From assembly GCF_052068095.1 (NCBI RefSeq), contig NZ_JBQHDG010000003.1, positions 124,001-188,000 of the forward strand: DNA of 64,000 nucleotides, in the 5' to 3' direction. Position numbers and translations under genes: made by a program. The notes under the pieces are model-generated. The model saw only the letters and a list, made by a program, of their open reading frames with translations. It did not search any database and was not told the origin of the DNA. The stretch comes from Phytohabitans sp052068095 (lineage in GTDB: Bacteria > Actinomycetota > Actinomycetes > Mycobacteriales > Micromonosporaceae). Within the stretch, counting starts at the first letter, position 1. Each line of letters starts with the position of its first letter. Below, piece after piece: positions 63,324-64,000 of the stretch.

Positions 63324-64000
63324 CGGGCACCCCGCAGATGGGACAGTTCTTCCAGCAGTACCTCGCCCTGCCCGTGGATGTTGCCGACCGCGACCACCGA
63401 GGCGGTGCCCCGCACCTGGCCGAGCAGCGCGTCGAGCATCGCGCCCGGGCGCTGCCGGCCGCCGAGGTCGAGCACGCGGCCCTGCCACCGTTCGGGGATC
63501 TTCGACAGCGCGCTGCGGGTTGGCTCGCCGATCAGCAGTACCCGGTCGGGATCGAGCCGGGGCACAAGCGCTCCCATCTGCCCGTTGCGCTCGACGCGGT
63601 CGGGGCGGCAGTTGATGACAAGGTGGACCGGCCGGCGGATCAGGCCCTGCTGGGCGAGCTGGCGCACGTTGAGCAATGTGGACTCGGGGTCGTTGGCGGC
63701 GAAGACGTTGGCGAAGCGCAGCCGCCGCCCGTTCGCCTCGTAGGTCTCGACGGTCAGCACGCCCGGGTCGGGCGGCGCGTCCCACATGCCGGCCAGCGCG
63801 GCCCGGCGGTCGATGCCCATGAGCCGGGCGACGGCCAGCGCGATCGCCACGTTTTCCTTGAACGTGATCCAGCCGAAGCCGCGCATCTCCTCGTCGGAAA
63901 CCGTCTCCGGGTCGACCGAGATGAGCCGGCACCGTCGCTTCGCCGCCTCCTCCTTGAGGATGTGCAGGCGGTCGCGTTCGGCGGTCACGCACACGCCGTC
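63320..64000 (-). CDS. pgsB: Poly-gamma-glutamate synthase PgsB/CapB-like, N-terminus outside
   Basis: The visible 226 residues are the C-terminal half of a Mur-ligase-like ATP-dependent amide ligase. They include the KENVAIALAVARLMGIDRR helix of Mur-type enzymes, NVFAANDPESTLLNV and VINCRPDRVERNGQM, both typical of PgsB/CapB. The catalytic P-loop is beyond the window edge; the frame stays open to base 64000. It would polymerise glutamate through gamma-carboxyl groups with PgsC. The stop overlaps pgsC. Confidence 0.9.
   Translation of the reverse strand, partial: DGVCVTAERDRLHILKEEAAKRRCRLISVDPETVSDEEMRGFGWITFKENVAIALAVARLMGIDRRAALAGMWDAPPDPGVLTVETYEANGRRLRFANVFAANDPESTLLNVRQLAQQGLIRRPVHLVINCRPDRVERNGQMGALVPRLDPDRVLLIGEPTRSALSKIPERWQGRVLDLGGRQRPGAMLDALLGQVRGTASVVAVGNIHGQGEVLLEELSHLRGAR

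Noticed and set aside
62832..63992. 386-residue frame fusing a leader to PgsC
   Set aside because: The first part is out of frame with the clear PgsB sequence; the GTG overlapping the pgsB stop is the natural start.

Overview
The window reads as chromosomal DNA of a high-GC actinobacterium. Codons strongly prefer G/C at the third position, GTG starts are common, genes often overlap by 4 bases (ATGA/GTGA), and gene order (his operon with a PriA-type isomerase, hisI-trpE, trpCBA-lgt, gltBD) is actinobacterial. The mix of genes suggests Micromonosporaceae; this is inference from gene content only.

Layout. 1-5.1 kb: 3' part of dnaE, a DUF2567-like membrane protein, and a convergent LON-domain protein. 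5.2-10.9 kb: hisD-hisC-hisB-(small membrane gene)-hisH-(small membrane gene)-priA-hisF, all tightly coupled. 11-17.4 kb: a DJ-1/PfpI protein coupled to a multicopper oxidase with a run of eight histidines, a GH20 hexosaminidase, and a divergent yczE/MocR (yczR-like) pair around an ATTGGT/ACCAAT operator. 18.6-25.2 kb: an acyl-CoA synthetase, a decayed gene, a PepSY protein next to a two-component system, and a TIGR03085-like protein. 25.3-28.9 kb: a heterodimeric ABC exporter. 29.3-33.4 kb: a DUF2470 protein and zinc-ribbon-free S4 sharing an iron-box-like promoter, then a TetR-controlled ABC-2 exporter and a MerR regulator. 33.5-37.2 kb: a 1229-residue, extremely acidic repeat protein. 37.5-45.4 kb: hisI-trpE-(membrane gene)...trpC-trpB-trpA, a Nudix hydrolase and lgt. 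45.5-50 kb: an FAD monooxygenase, an AfsR-like ATPase/TPR protein and a GNAT enzyme. 51-57.8 kb: gltBD and vapBC. 57.9-64 kb: a secreted three-repeat protein, a Tat-exported amidase, and the end of a pgsB-pgsC-NlpC/P60 poly-gamma-glutamate-type cluster running off the right edge.

The most unusual signal is outside genes. Two related families of intergenic repeats (called A and B here) and a palindromic element (C) occur only between the 3' ends of convergent genes: 3.7-4.4, 17.4-18.6, 24.5, 28.9-29.2, 49.8-50.1 and 61.0-61.8 kb. Each A or B copy is oriented so that it reads in the same direction as the gene that ends beside it. Both families carry short hairpins that are kept while their loops vary. 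They look like a dispersed, non-autonomous element or a structured 3'-end signal. I do not recognise a described family.

Histidine and tryptophan synthesis are linked: no trpF is seen, and the HisA homologue is the PriA type that can serve both pathways. trpD, trpG, hisG and hisE must lie elsewhere. No tRNA, rRNA, CRISPR array, complete insertion sequence, transposase or prophage gene was seen.
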